64,000 nucleotides of DNA from Cladorhizidae sp. MBARI D1340-BT2 (GCA_028752905.1 JAQNBH010000017.1:37843429-37907428); one strand, 5' to 3'; counted from the stretch's first letter, positions 23,630 through 34,300 are shown. Numbers and translations are program-made. The notes: a model not told the origin generated them from the letters alone.

Positions 23630-23800
23630 ATACACCTGAACATGCCAAGACACTGGCTGATGGAGTCATCAGTTGCCCACACACCTGTGAACAGGGCTAC
23701 AGCTAAGCCTCTGCCAAGATACTGACTGATGGAGGCCACACACCTGTGAACAGGGCTACAGCTAAGCCTCTGCCAAGACACTGACTGATGGAGTTATCAG
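23630..23800. repeat. Short direct repeat, two to three copies
   Basis: Blocks with CTGCCAAGACACTGACTGATGG type sequence and CACACACCTGTGAACAGGGC recur at about 65-bp spacing. Confidence 0.7.
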
Positions 23801-24021
23801 GCATGATGTGTGCTAGCCTTTATGCACATGATAATACTTTATGCACATGATAATACAAAGATAAAGTTAGAAAAAGTATTTAAATAGGGAAACCCACCCA
23901 CTCATACTGCAGTCTCAGAAAGGTACAAAAAGTGCCAAGTACAAGCTATTGACTTGTCAGAAAATTGACTTGTCAGAAAAGGACAGTCAGAATGTCCACA
24001 TCACAACACAAACATATATAT

Positions 24022-24123
24022 GACCCTTTACTTTACGACCCTTTACCATGTACAATTATGTAATTATACTGTTGTTTTATTTTACAAATCTGAATGATAA
24101 TTTATTTCAAAAGGTAAAGGGTC
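24022..24123. mobile_element. Short inverted-repeat element with GACCCTTTACC ends
   Basis: GACCCTTTACC at 24037-24047 is matched by its exact complement GGTAAAGGGTC at 24113-24123 on the right, with an extra GACCCTTTAC at 24022-24031. The same pair forms a 13-bp hairpin at 47469-47502, and GGTAAAGGGT occurs singly near 31513 and 48393. I infer a small, non-coding inverted-repeat element. Confidence 0.4.
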
Positions 24124-24355
24124 TTCTAGATGATGTGGTCCACAAGGGTATGCTTGCTCACTTCCTTTATTTTAATCAAAGCAATTTGGATGATTCATTT
24201 TATCTACCAATGAAAATGGAAACCAATGGAAGGATGTGATAAAGATGTGTGGAACAAGCCACACCCACTTAGCACTCGGTCATCACACTACTCACCCAAC
24301 TCAGTACCAAAACCCTGCATGCACGCACATGCACACACACACACACACACACAAA

Positions 24356-24584
24356 AGGCCTTACTTGACTAGCAACTGTTCCCTGTACTCTGGGGCCCCT
24401 TTCCCGCGGCGCGGCACAGATATACAGCCACAGTTAACGATCTCAACGGTGGCTCCTGGGTCGTCGAAGCCTCCTTCGACAAAAATATCAGAGGAGCTGG
24501 CACATGGTAGCAACAGAGACGAGTCCGACACACGGGACTGAGAGAAACTGGTGCCTGGTGAGGCCAGACAATCTCCACTTGCAT
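24356..24584 (-). CDS. Orphan exon-like island (unidentified)
   Basis: On the minus strand, an acceptor CCTGTTCACAG precedes a frame reading ASGDCLASPGTSFSQSRVSD, then a Ser/Leu-rich part, then FDDPGATVEIVNCGCISVPR and RGKGAPEYREQLLV. It ends either at a donor-like CAA|GTAAGG or at the stop directly after LLVK. Base composition (GC-rich, CGCGGCGCGG) differs from the AT-rich flanks. I do not recognise the family. It may be a terminal exon or an internal exon of a minus-strand gene; the HTH exon at 28809-29357 is upstream on the same strand, but its phase-0 donor does not fit the best frame here. Confidence 0.3.
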
Positions 24585-24600
24585 CTGTGAACAGGCACAC

Positions 24601-25400
24601 CAGATTTATATATAATTAGACCTTTTTAATGCTCTTCTCAGTTATTAACGTAACCCACCAACTTCACAGGCGACACTTTCAGTATTATTGTCACTGCATG
24701 GAGTTTCCATAGCTGCACTGGATCCTCCTCTGCCCTAATTGGTGTTGTTGTTTTGGTGTTGTGTTGTTGATTAGAAGGAGGGAGAGGGGAGGGGGGGGGA
24801 GTCAACGGCACATGTCCTATGTATTCACAGTAACACTAATCACTCGCACCAAAAGTGGCCTGAGCTAAAAGTGGCAAGCTAATAACGAGGCATGTTTTTG
24901 TAAAAATGATACACTATTTAGCGTCTTTCTCAGTAATAATTTATCCCTCGCGCCTCTCACCATGGGATTGTGGGCAGGGTGGGAAAAAATCATCTATTAT
25001 AAGTCAGAATCCATTACTAAAGTCCCTAGCAATGGATAGGGTTATTGTTGATCAACATTGTGGTCAGGTTTCTGTGATGAGTACAAACCATGAATATCAT
25101 TATCTTTGTTTCAAGATTACAATGGTTATTTTTGTTGTATGTGATGCAGAATCTGTTGCTTGTAAACACTCGGCAATTGCCAGGTAAAATATACACACGG
25201 CTATAAGTAGCCAAGGTATTGGAGACAAAGGAAGCCTATTCCTGGGTCGGCATACAAGTCTATCAACATTTAGATCAGACAGTAGGCGTTTGTACCACAA
25301 CACAATCAGGCTGTATTTACACGCAATCTGACCTTTCTCAACGAAACTTAGACCAGGCTTTACATTTAGCCACCCTTTACCACACATATGAAAATGATTA
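24601..25400. other. Unique AT-rich spacer
   Basis: No reading frame with convincing composition, and no repeat array. A G-rich patch lies at 24778-24800. Confidence 0.4.
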
Positions 25401-25404
25401 TCAA

Positions 25405-25460
25405 TGATGACTGATGGAGGCTAGAGCCGAAACGTCGAGCGAGTAAATTTAACTCTCAGA
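25405..25460 (+). mobile_element. Retroelement 3' end remnant
   Basis: GATGACTGATGGAGGCTAGA followed by GCCGAAACGTCGAGCGAGTAAA is the counterpart of the end at 17618-17700. The upstream 200 bp contain no clear ORF tail. Confidence 0.45.
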
Positions 25461-25955
25461 TGGCAATAGATAAATGACTTACTCGATGATCAACCTTTCT
25501 CGTGATCAACTTAAATGTACTCATTCGATCTCATTCGATATTTCACTAGATGCTCTGGCCTCCATCAAGAATAATGACATGCTAAGGGAGGTGGTCGCTA
25601 TATGATGTTTCAACTTCACGAGTCTTATTATTCCTGACGGAACACAGAGCAAATTTGGAACATAGAGCAAATTTAACTATAATAAGAGTAAATTATAAAA
25701 ATTAAAAAAATAAAAAATTTAAATAAAAAAATTAATTAAAAAACGGGTTTAGATCCCCCTGAAGTTGACTATCGAGAGAGTTGTCTGTACGGTGTCAACT
25801 GAGAGTCAGTTGAGAGTAATTGTTCTTATTCATCGACATATGGCACTCATTGTAAGAGGGGGTGGAGAGTAAGGAGGAAAGAGAGGCTAGCACCATCATC
25901 AAGTCTATCAACATTCAATGTGTACAAGTACAACAAAAAAAATCCCAGGCTATAC
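25461..25955. other. AT-rich spacer with retroelement-like scraps
   Basis: Includes CTTATTATTCCTGACGG near 25625 and GTCAACTGAGAGTCAGTTGA near 25795, both like the end at 17618-17700, and an A/T-only stretch at 25680-25742. No gene supported. Confidence 0.4.
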
Positions 25956-25959
25956 CCGG

Positions 25960-26075
25960 GAAGCTAGACTGTTACCCGGGAAGCTAGACTGTTACCCGGG
26001 AAGCTAGACTGTTACCCGGGAAGCTAGACTGTTCCGGGAAGCTAGACTGTTACCCGGGAAGCTAGACTGTTACCC
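25960..26075. repeat. 20-bp tandem repeat with CCCGGG, six copies
   Basis: Unit GCTAGACTGTTACCCGGGAA; one copy lacks TACC. Each unit holds the palindrome CCCGGG. Confidence 0.93.
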
Positions 26076-26619
26076 GGGTTTAATGCAGGTGGAAAAGCCA
26101 CTGCCCTGTGGACAACTAACAGGCTATCACTGCAGCTCACAACCCTGAGAAGCCTTCTTCATCCATACCATCCTCGTCAGAGACCAAACCATCACTTCCT
26201 GGTGTAGTGCCAAGCCCACCCCCCGCGGTCCAACAGTTTCTACTATTCTGGCCACCTTATCCAAGGCTCCATGTTCGCAAGAAGGCTCAGCCAGGTAAGC
26301 ATGGACACAATCTTCTTCCTCACTAGAGCTTCCTCAGTCAAGAGTACATGTCACTAGAACAATGACTTCTGCTAGATTTCTAGTTATTTTTGGAGTCGTC
26401 AAAACAACCAACGGTCGGCATTTTGAGATTTCTACGCTTAGTTACCAGGAAGCAGGAAATAAGCCATTTTATGGCATGATAATTACGGGTCATAAATGAT
26501 CGCACATGTGTTGTTTTTTTGAACAGCGAAACCCAGCTGTTGGCGGTGAGTGGGTTAAGCTTCTGGCTGCTGAAGGGTGCTACTTCAGACTCTGCAGCTT
26601 GCTCCCTGTGAACCAGGGC

Positions 26620-27430
26620 CTAGGGCAGGGCTAGATCAAGGCACAGGCCAGGTGCTAGAGTCCACTACGGCTAGGGCAAGGCACGGGCCAGGTGCTAGAG
26701 TCCACTACAGCTAGGGCAAGGCACGGGCCAGGTGCTAGAGTCCACTACGGCTAGGGCAAGGCACGGGCCAGGTGCTAGAGTCCACTACAGCTAGGGCAAG
26801 CACGGGCCAGGTGCTAGAGTCAGAGCTAGACTAGATCAAGGCACGGGCCAGGTGCTAGAGTCAGAGCTAGTCTAGATCAAGGCACGGGCCAGGTGCTAGA
26901 GTCAGAGCTAGTCTAGATCAAGGCACGGGCCAGGTGCTAGAGTCAGAGCTAGTCTAGATCAAGGCACTGGCCAGGTGCTAGAGTCAGAGCTAGTCTAGAT
27001 CAAGGCACGGGCCAGGTACTAGAGTCAGAGCTAGTCTAGATCAAGGCACGGGCCAGGTGCTAGAGTCAGAGCTAGTCTAGATCAAGGCACGGGCCAGGTG
27101 CTAGAGTCAGAGCTAGTCTAGATCAAGGCACGGACCAGGTGCTCGATCAGAGCTAGTCTAGATCAAGGCATGGACCAGGTGCTAGAGTCCAAACTAATGC
27201 TAGGGCAAGGCAAGGGCCAGGTGCTAGTCATACATAGCTAGGGCTAGGCATGGTCCAAGTGTAAGAGTCGGAACTAGGGCTAGGGCAAGAGTATGGGCCA
27301 GGTGCTCGAGTCAGAATTAGGGCTAGGGCAAAGCAAGGGCCATGTGCTAGGCATAGCTAGGGCTACGGCAAGGCATGGGCTAAGTGTTAGATCAGAACTA
27401 GGGCTAGGGCAAGAGCATGGGCCGACAAAG
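26620..27430. repeat. 41-bp tandem repeat, about 19 copies
   Basis: Unit contains GGCACGGGCCAGGTGCTAGA, GTCAGAGCTAGTCTAGATCA. Left-hand copies carry TCCACTACGGCTAGGG instead; right-hand copies are more diverged (GCTAGGGCAAGGCATGG). The array decays gradually to the right. Confidence 0.92.
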
Positions 27431-28050
27431 AAAGATCTGGCAAGACCAAATTTGTTTCAGGACCATCTTCAGTGTGACCGGTTAAGTTCTATAAATAATG
27501 CAGAATTAATTACGATACACGATGAAATTGTGCAGCGTGGATAAGTGGTCAGGGTCTCAAACAAGGGGGCAGAAAAGGAAAGATATCTCAACAGAAATCT
27601 GCCCCCCCCCCCATATGAATTTATTATAAGATTACAAGTGGGTCGACCAAGGAAATAATTTCAGGCTCACCAATCATTTCCCTCACACCCCCTTATTATC
27701 AATCTTTTGGGGGGCATGAAACCCTCAGCTTACATCAGTGACAATCTTGAAGGCTAAATCTATCACTCCATTAGGAATTGTTTGGCCACATGGAAGTACA
27801 AACGCAAACACCTCTAATTGGCTGAAATGTATTGCCCATTCGTAACAACACAAAAACAAAACACAAGTGGGTTGCCATGATGCTGCATTGCCGGGGACAC
27901 CCGGCTCACACAAGAAAGGGATATATCCAACCCACAACAAAAAAAACAATCCACCCAGACCAGCAACAAATCAGGCACACCAAACATATCCCCACCTCCT
28001 CACACACACACACACACTTGCAATGATGGTTTCTAACCTGCACTAAAAAA
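27431..28050. other. Unique spacer
   Basis: Contains a C10 tract near 27602 and a short (CA)n at 28001-28015. No supported gene. Confidence 0.4.
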
Positions 28051-28072
28051 ACGTCCCAATTGGGATGTTTTA

Positions 28073-28494
28073 GAGCGTTTTGAGGAAAAACTGCCTGAAT
28101 TCGTTCATTTCCCCCCAAAATGGGCACATTAGCTTCCTTTTCGACATTATGAAACTGTTTCTACTCTTTAAATGACAGAAAACAACTTTTGGTTAGAAAT
28201 CTCCCCTTTTTAACGAGCAAAATAGAGCTTCTTTCAGTTAAAAATGGAAGATTTCTCACCAAAAGACATTTTCTGTCGTTTAAAGAGTAGAAACTGTTCC
28301 ATAATGTTGAAAAGGAAGCTAATGTGTCCATTTTGACAAGAATGAGCAAAAGGGGAGATTTCACACCAAAAGCCATTTTCAGTAATTTAAAGTGTAGAAA
28401 CAGTTCTTTATGCAGAAAAGGAAGCTTATTGGCCAATTTTGACAAAAATGAGAGATTTCGTACAATATTTCCTCAGTATTTCCTCAAAACGCTC
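28073..28494. mobile_element. Foldback MITE-like element
   Basis: Terminal inverted repeats GAGCGTTTTGAGGAAA (28073-28088) and TTTCCTCAAAACGCTC (28479-28494) enclose long imperfect inverted arms. The segment at about 28114-28202 (CATTAGCTTCCTTTTCGACA ... GTTAGAAATC) is the reverse complement, with few mismatches, of about 28250-28338. A third, weaker copy of the right arm follows at 28355-28440. It has no coding capacity. The left end is next to a near-perfect 18-bp palindrome (ACGTCCCAATTGGGATGT, 28051-28068). Confidence 0.7.
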
Positions 28495-28808
28495 ATATGA
28501 GCTTCATTTTGTGTGTGTTGCTGGTGTCTGTAATATTGAAATAGGAGGTCAAACTAATATAGAGAGTGCTACTGCACTCCTCAATATACAGGGGACATCA
28601 AAATAATGTCTCCCTTAGTCCAGTTTGCATACTTCCTGGTGATGCACACAGCACAGGCCTTTTGAGGGTGATGGGTTTTATTCGAAACAAAACCCCAAAA
28701 TTGTTTTGTAAACGACTATTTATGGTGCGAGACAAAGCAATGATGGAGTTAAAAGATGAAAGCCTTTAACAAAACCATTTTAACCCTGAATTATAGCACT
28801 TGACTTAC

Positions 28809-29357
28809 CTCTGGTCGAGGATACTTCCTAGGACGACCAGCATACGTACTTGGCCTCCTATCGTGAACATTACCTGTAGCCAAGAACCTCTCCCACACTT
28901 TCTGGGCACCGCTCACAGACACACAGAGTTCCTTTGCTACATCTGCACACTTCTTTCCTTCCTTTCGCATTGAAATTATCTTCTTGCGCAAATCAATAGG
29001 AATCTTAATGCAGGTTGCCTTTCTTTTAATGGATGTAGGAACTTCAACAGTACTTTCTAACCCCATTTCGCGAAATTCTCTCTCCTCAGCACTTTCACAG
29101 AACGTACCGGCTACTTCGGGGTTAAACCCTAAATGTAGCCCATCTTGGTCGCATGGAGGTTCGTTATCCGACGGGCTTGAAGCCGAATCACTCACTACAG
29201 TAGTAGCAGAAGTACCCATCGAGTTCTTGCCAAACTGCTCCGTAGCTGCTGCCAGTAACTGAGACACGGAGTCTGTTTGTCCGGCGGAACTGCTATCGTT
29301 GCCTTGGATAGTCGCTAGCAGATTGCGCAACTGATCTAGCTCCGCTTCGCCAGCCAT
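28809..29357 (-). CDS. Tc1/Pax-like helix-turn-helix protein, first exon
   Basis: The ATG at 29357 opens 183 codons and the exon ends at a consensus donor (CCAGAG|GTAAGT, below 28809). Residues 1-100 are low-complexity, Ser/Asp/Glu-rich. Residues about 108-180 hold a basic segment and then a helix-turn-helix of the Tc1 transposase/paired (PAI) type: IPIDLRKKIISMRKEGKKCA, DVAKELCVSVSGAQKVWERF, LATGNVHDRRP. An AT-hook-like GRPRKYPRP follows directly. Family knowledge: such modules bind transposon ends or, in Pax proteins, promoters. Unlike the Tc1 remnant at 7030-8280 the frame is intact. A following DDE exon was not found within reach, so this may be either a split transposase or a host gene built from one. 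Confidence 0.55.
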
Positions 29358-29689
29358 TGCTCTAGCGTATTATGGTCCGGAGGGTTTCTGAACGTTCACC
29401 ACATCTACAAAGACAGGATCTTGGAGCGGAGACTGCGAGGAAGAAAGGGCAACTGAAAGGGTAAAAAAAAAGTTGAGTCACAAAGGGTCAATTTCAAATT
29501 GTATCACGTGACAGAGCTGTGGTTTGCCCAAATGAGAAATTTTTCTCATGGGTGAGGCTACAAACAAGAGAAAAACTATATATATGGTGTGATTCCCCCT
29601 CCCCTATTTGTGAAATATCTGACAAAGTGCATCATAAATTTTAACAACAGCAACAGAGTTAAACAGTTTTACCCATTCTTGGGTGTCTG

Positions 29690-30345
29690 CACGTAGGCAA
29701 ACGAAATGTCCCTTCATCCCCTGCTGCCGAGGGACAACCACAGCTGGTAACCCCCCTGGGCCACTCTCTCCGACTGCTCCAACAAGTCGCACTTCTTCCA
29801 CTCCTCCCTGATCTATTCCATGAACCACTTCCTCAGCCACCCCCAGCTTCCTCCTTTCCACCCTGCATCTCACCATCCTCTTGCAGTCAATTCTCATCCA
29901 TCCTCAATGCATGTTCCATCCACACCTGCTGGCTCCGTCCTGCACAACTGCACACCTGTGGCTCCGTCCTGCACAACGGACTCTTCCTTTACCATCATTC
30001 TCTTTATCCCCTCATTTTGCACCTTGTCCTGTTTCTGCTGCTCTTAGGAACTTCATCTCCGTGGCAATGGTCCTACTCTTCTCTGCCCTCCTCCCCCCCC
30101 CCCAATATCCAACTTTCACTCTGGTACTTCAGTTTGGTCTTGAAGATGGAATTCCAGATCTTTTTCACTGACTCCCCTGACACGTTTCTATTTCTCAGTA
30201 CTCCCTTCCTCAATGGCCACCCTCTTGTCGATGTCTGCCTTGGTTCATCCTTCACCTAAAAACTGCGACCACAAGTATGTAAACTCCTCAACCTCTTCCA
30301 GCTGCTGCCCATCCATCCTGATAACTCCTTCCTCTTATCATGTAT
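29690..30345 (-). pseudogene. LINE (non-LTR retrotransposon) reverse-transcriptase 3' fragment
   Basis: The minus-strand reading, with several frame changes, follows the well-known end of LINE ORF2-type proteins. Near 30330-30270 it reads MDGQQLEEVEEFTYL (the VNG..LE.V..F.YLG motif), and near 30200-30120 it reads VKKIWNSIFKTKLKYQSESW (W.....K..L.YG.E.W). KFLRAAETGQG follows near 30070, then KRMVRCRVERRKLGVAEEVV and EEVRLVGAVGE in the C-terminal tail. No polymerase catalytic core (YADD) is in the fragment. It begins within a few bases of the stop codon of the SET gene at 30349, same strand, so it is part of, or directly behind, that gene's 3' region. Confidence 0.65.
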
Positions 30346-30348
30346 AAT

Positions 30349-31092
30349 TCACGTGAAAGGTAAATAGCCTATACAGTTGGATGAACCACACACACACGGT
30401 TTAGTCCCCACAGAAACATAGTCTACAGCCAAGCCCTTCCTGCCGAAGTAGCTGAAGCCTAGCTCCTCGTCTGCACACACTGCCTTACAAGTGAATAAAC
30501 ACAGTCTCGGCAAGACCGAGTCACTTCGAACAGGAATCATAGCAAGGTTAGGACAACAGGAATGGTTAAAGAAGCGAGCCACATTACCCATCTTTGTAGC
30601 ATCGACGTTTGTCGTCATTATCCTGCCGCCATTTATGTGTTCACGATACTGCACAATGTAACAGCTATTGCTGTCGCCAGTTGCTTTTAATCTTGCGTTA
30701 GCCTGTGATGTTGATATGATTTCACCCACATATTCACAGAGGTAAGTTCCTAACTGTAAATCAATGGAACTCTTCACCCCCAAGCCTTTCCTTTCAGTTG
30801 CGAAGATAGTTAAGCACTGATGCTGCTTCTGTGATACCCTATTCTGGCACTGACTGCCACAGGTACATCTGGAATTACACTCCATGATGGGAGGAGAACA
30901 CTCTTGTAAATAGGACTGGTAGACACACCCATGCTCATCATATGCACTACTACAGCTGCAGATTCCTGGTTTTTCCGTGTATTCACAATGACCGGAGCAG
31001 CTACATCCTTCATAGACACAGTTCACTCCCGATTCTATGTTTACACCAGGTCCTGCCACACACTTACTTATTTCTTCGTAATCGGTGGACAT
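30349..31092 (-). CDS. SET-domain histone-lysine methyltransferase, SETMAR-like (complete, intronless)
   Basis: A single open frame of 247 codons holds a full pre-SET, SET and post-SET unit. The pre-SET Cys cluster covers residues 25-82 (C-x4-C-x-C-x3-C, then CSC, ECNSRCTCGSQCQNR). The SET core begins ERKGLGV (100-106), then CEYVGEI (119-125), the S-adenosylmethionine/catalytic motif RFFNHSCCPN (173-182), and ELGFSYF (210-216) in place of the common ELTYDY. The post-SET zinc motif CVCGSSNC (233-240) ends the protein at YLPFT. Order and spacing match the SET half of SETMAR and the SUV39 clade, which methylate histone H3 lysines using S-adenosylmethionine in the nucleus. No transposase half is fused here, as expected outside primates. 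The ATG at 31092 is the first in frame and lies 130 bp from the divergent CHAF1B start. The Tyr of the usual YDY is kept only as SYF, so substrate preference may differ. Substrate is unknown. Confidence 0.88.
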   Translation of the reverse strand: MSTDYEEISKCVAGPGVNIESGVNCVYEGCSCSGHCEYTEKPGICSCSSAYDEHGCVYQSYLQECSPPIMECNSRCTCGSQCQNRVSQKQHQCLTIFATERKGLGVKSSIDLQLGTYLCEYVGEIISTSQANARLKATGDSNSCYIVQYREHINGGRIMTTNVDATKMGNVARFFNHSCCPNLAMIPVRSDSVLPRLCLFTCKAVCADEELGFSYFGRKGLAVDYVSVGTKPCVCGSSNCIGYLPFT

Positions 31093-31222
31093 GAATAAAA
31101 TTCAGTACACACTTGATACCTGCTTGCAAAAATATGTCGTGCGTGCCTATTGCGCGCGTGCAGCGACATAACTTATACCGGTAAAGATCGTCGCACCCGC
31201 GAAAAAGTTGTTCTTTTGAGCG
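31093..31222. promoter_or_regulatory. Putative bidirectional promoter between SET gene and CHAF1B
   Basis: Only 130 bp separate the two divergent start codons. The stretch is rich in CpG compared with its surroundings (TGCGCGCGTGC, CGTCGCACCCGCGAAAAA) and has no clear TATA box. The CGCGAAAAA motif resembles an E2F half-site, which would suit an S-phase gene such as CHAF1B, but one motif match is weak evidence. The shared-promoter call is inferred from geometry. Confidence 0.55.
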
Positions 31223-31342
31223 ATGAAGCTAAATACTCCTGAAATTGTATGGCACAATAAGGAACCTGTTTTTACTGTAGACTTTCACCGGAATGGTCCC
31301 AACTGGAGACTGGTCACTGGAGGTGCAGACAATGACGTCAAG
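31223..31342 (+). CDS. CHAF1B: CHAF1B exon 1
   Basis: Forty codons from ATG to a phase-0 donor (AAG|GTTAGT). It reads MKLNTPEIVWHNKEPVFTVD and then a blade ending GGADNDVK; vertebrate CHAF1B has EIAWHNKEPV at the same place. The start is fixed by this N-terminal match. Confidence 0.9.
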
Positions 31343-34300
31343 GTTAGTTGTATTTGTGGCAAATATTTTGCAAAATTTCCAACCTTGAATAAGCGGTGCG
31401 ACTTTTAGAACTGTAACTGCAAGAACCGAGCGTCTCTACTTAAAACGAGAGATAACAATCCATGTTTATGTATTTAATGGAGGTATATTTAATGGAGGTA
31501 TAGAGAAGTGGTAAAGGGTTGGCCATAGATTATAACTCAACTTTTTTTTTTATGTTTGGACTTCTGGACATGCCAATCATCAAGATGCAACATTTATGAT
31601 CAGTTTTATTTTTCATATTTTTAGCCGGTATTTGAATGTCATAAAGAGGTGGGCATTATTATCAGTACCATCATATTAGTGGTCATGTAATGGTTTGCGG
31701 TGTCATTGGTGATGAAATGCCTACCTCAGCAGAGCTAACAGCTTAGTGAGTGCCACAATCCTAATTGTGGAGAGCTCCATTTAGAGTGGATGAGGTGGGG
31801 GAGGACACTTGTTCCCATGGTAATAATTTTATCCCCTCCCCCAGATCGTTGGGTCACTTAATCACAAAAATATAAGAGTATCAATAGGTACTGTAGAATA
31901 GGTACTGTAGAATAGAACATGTAAACTGAGTATAGATGCATCATAACTCAAGCTTGGTCTATGCATGTGATGTCCTCAAGGTTTCTATCAGTAGTGGCAA
32001 TTATAGTCTGGCCATTGAATGGCAAAATAAGGATAATTTTTGTATCATTAGAATCATTAGAAGCAGTTCACAGGACAAGATGTCCAAAGTTCACTACAAT
32101 TCGTTCGTGGTGGGGGGGGGGGGGGGGGGGGGGGGGGATTTTTAGTTCTGCTTGTTTTTCTTTACAGAGTGTCCCCTTACCATTCTGCAACTGTCACTAG
32201 CTGGCCCCACCCCCCATCTTCATAGCATTTTGAGATGTTCATAAGTAGCTACATGTATGTTTGTTTTTTAAGCCAAGGGTGCATGTAGATATGCTTGCAG
32301 TGCATTGTCTTATCAGGAGAGGACCAGTGCTGAAATACTTTTGATCTCGAGTGCCTCCTCGACAATGCTTCTTGCCCATTCACAATGGTCAAATATTCCG
32401 AGCGGAAAGTTGGTGTGTGAGTGTTAGTGAGAGGTGAGGTGGATGTCCTGACACTTCGCAGGAAGACCAGGTCCATTTTGTTTTGCTGCAGAAGGTCATC
32501 AAAATCCAAAACACAGTTGACTTAAGGTTCAAAAGTTGATTTGGGCGGAAAAATCATCAACAGAAAGTTGTTGGGGGGGTAGGACATTCAACTCAATTCT
32601 ATTTAGAAGTGGGTATAACCTGTTCCTATCTATGATGAGCAACTTATATATGTACATTTCCTAGAGTATGTAGCGGCCATGAGCAGAATCAACACACCTG
32701 TTCAACTAGATACCCTCTGAAAGCTTTTTACACTTTGCCAATTATGATTTTACAGAAGCATGAACTCTGAACACCCCTTCTCTACCTCCTCTGTAAAGCA
32801 TGGATACCCTACACACACATCTATGACGCTGATTTGCCCTGATGAAAAATGAGTTTTAATTGATTATTAACGAAATTCAACGAAATTCATTTTCCACCCA
32901 CGTGCTTGACCACGTACTTACATTTTAGCGCCTAATGAAAACACTCATTGTGCTGAGTAGAGCTTCCCCTAGCCACTGGCGCTAATTTGAACTCTCTAGC
33001 ACTAGGCAATCTGTAGATATTTATGTGGCAAAATCAGGCATTCAGGTTTTTGAGGTTCCCTCCACTTGTAACTCTAGTAACTTGGCTATAGTTATACCTT
33101 TGAAAAATATATTAGTATCGACAGAGAGCACACAGAGAGACCTATCTTTTGAGCTATATATCAAGTCCATAACATGAAGTTTACGGAATCTATGGAGCTA
33201 TAAAGAGGTAACCACAAGGGGAAAAAGGGGGGGGGGAATACATATGGTATAGTCCTCCCCAAAAATGCCATTGGCCCCCCCTGATTCATTAGCAGCAGAG
33301 ACCTTGCGAAACCCCTTTCAGCTTGTGGGCTAAGAACTCTCAAGAGAGAGAAAGATATTGATAGCATGGTGGATCATTAAAGACAGACATGTATAGGGTT
33401 AACCATCTGTTGGCAGGCAAACTCAAGAGAGGGGAAGAGATTGATAGCAGGGTCGCTGGTGCATCATTAAAGACAGACATGTATAGTTGACCATCTGCTG
33501 GCGGGCAGACTCTATAGGCTAAACTGTTTTTGTAGTCACTTCTTATTTGATGTTTGACTTTCCTGGCCAAATTATTTGTAATGTTCACCAGATCTGGAAG
33601 ATTGTGGCCTCGTGTGGGGGCGTCACCATCACGTTCTTGTCCAGCCTCTCCAGACACACCAGGGCTGTCAATGTGGTCCGCTTCTCTCCGAGTGGTATGT
33701 TCCTTACCAAATGGCACTCCTGCCGACTTGCACTCTCTCCCTACCCTATTGAACTCTGCTACCTTCTTGAACTCTACCTCATACCATATTACACTTCTGC
33801 AATCTTCTTGCACTGTCCCTTACCTTCTTATACTCTGCCCCCTAACTTCTTGAACTTTGCCCCCTATATTTTTGCACTCTCCCATACCTCCTCACACTCT
33901 TGTCTACCCTACCTTCATGCACTCTGCCCCCTACCTTCATGCACTCTGCCCCCTACCTTCATGCACTCTGCCCCCTACCTTCATGCACTCTGCCCCCTAC
34001 CTTCATGCACTCTGCCCCCTACCTTCCTGCACTCTGCCCCCTACCTTCCTGCACTCTGCCCCCTACCTTCATGCACTCTGCCCCCTACCTTCCTGCACTC
34101 TGCCCCCTACCTTCCTGCACTCTGCCCCCTACCTTCATGCACTCTGCCCCCTACCTTCATGCACTCTGCCCCCTACCTTCCTGTACTCTGTCCCTATCTT
34201 TTTGCTTTTGTCCCCTCCCTCTTCCTCCCTCCCTCTCTCTCTCATAAACCCAGGTACTCACTTAGCATCAGCTGGAGATGGTAAGAGTATGTGGTATAGT

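Noticed and set aside
28161..28445. 94-codon minus frame
   Set aside because: Lies wholly inside the foldback element; repeated FLT/LLVKKGRFL words reflect its arms.
30073..30259. Short frames on both strands near 30.1-30.2 kb
   Set aside because: Pieces of the LINE reverse-transcriptase tail.
32249..32509. 86-codon minus frame with mixed composition in CHAF1B intron 1
   Set aside because: No recognised domain and no clear splice sites; could be a transposon scrap but cannot be supported.
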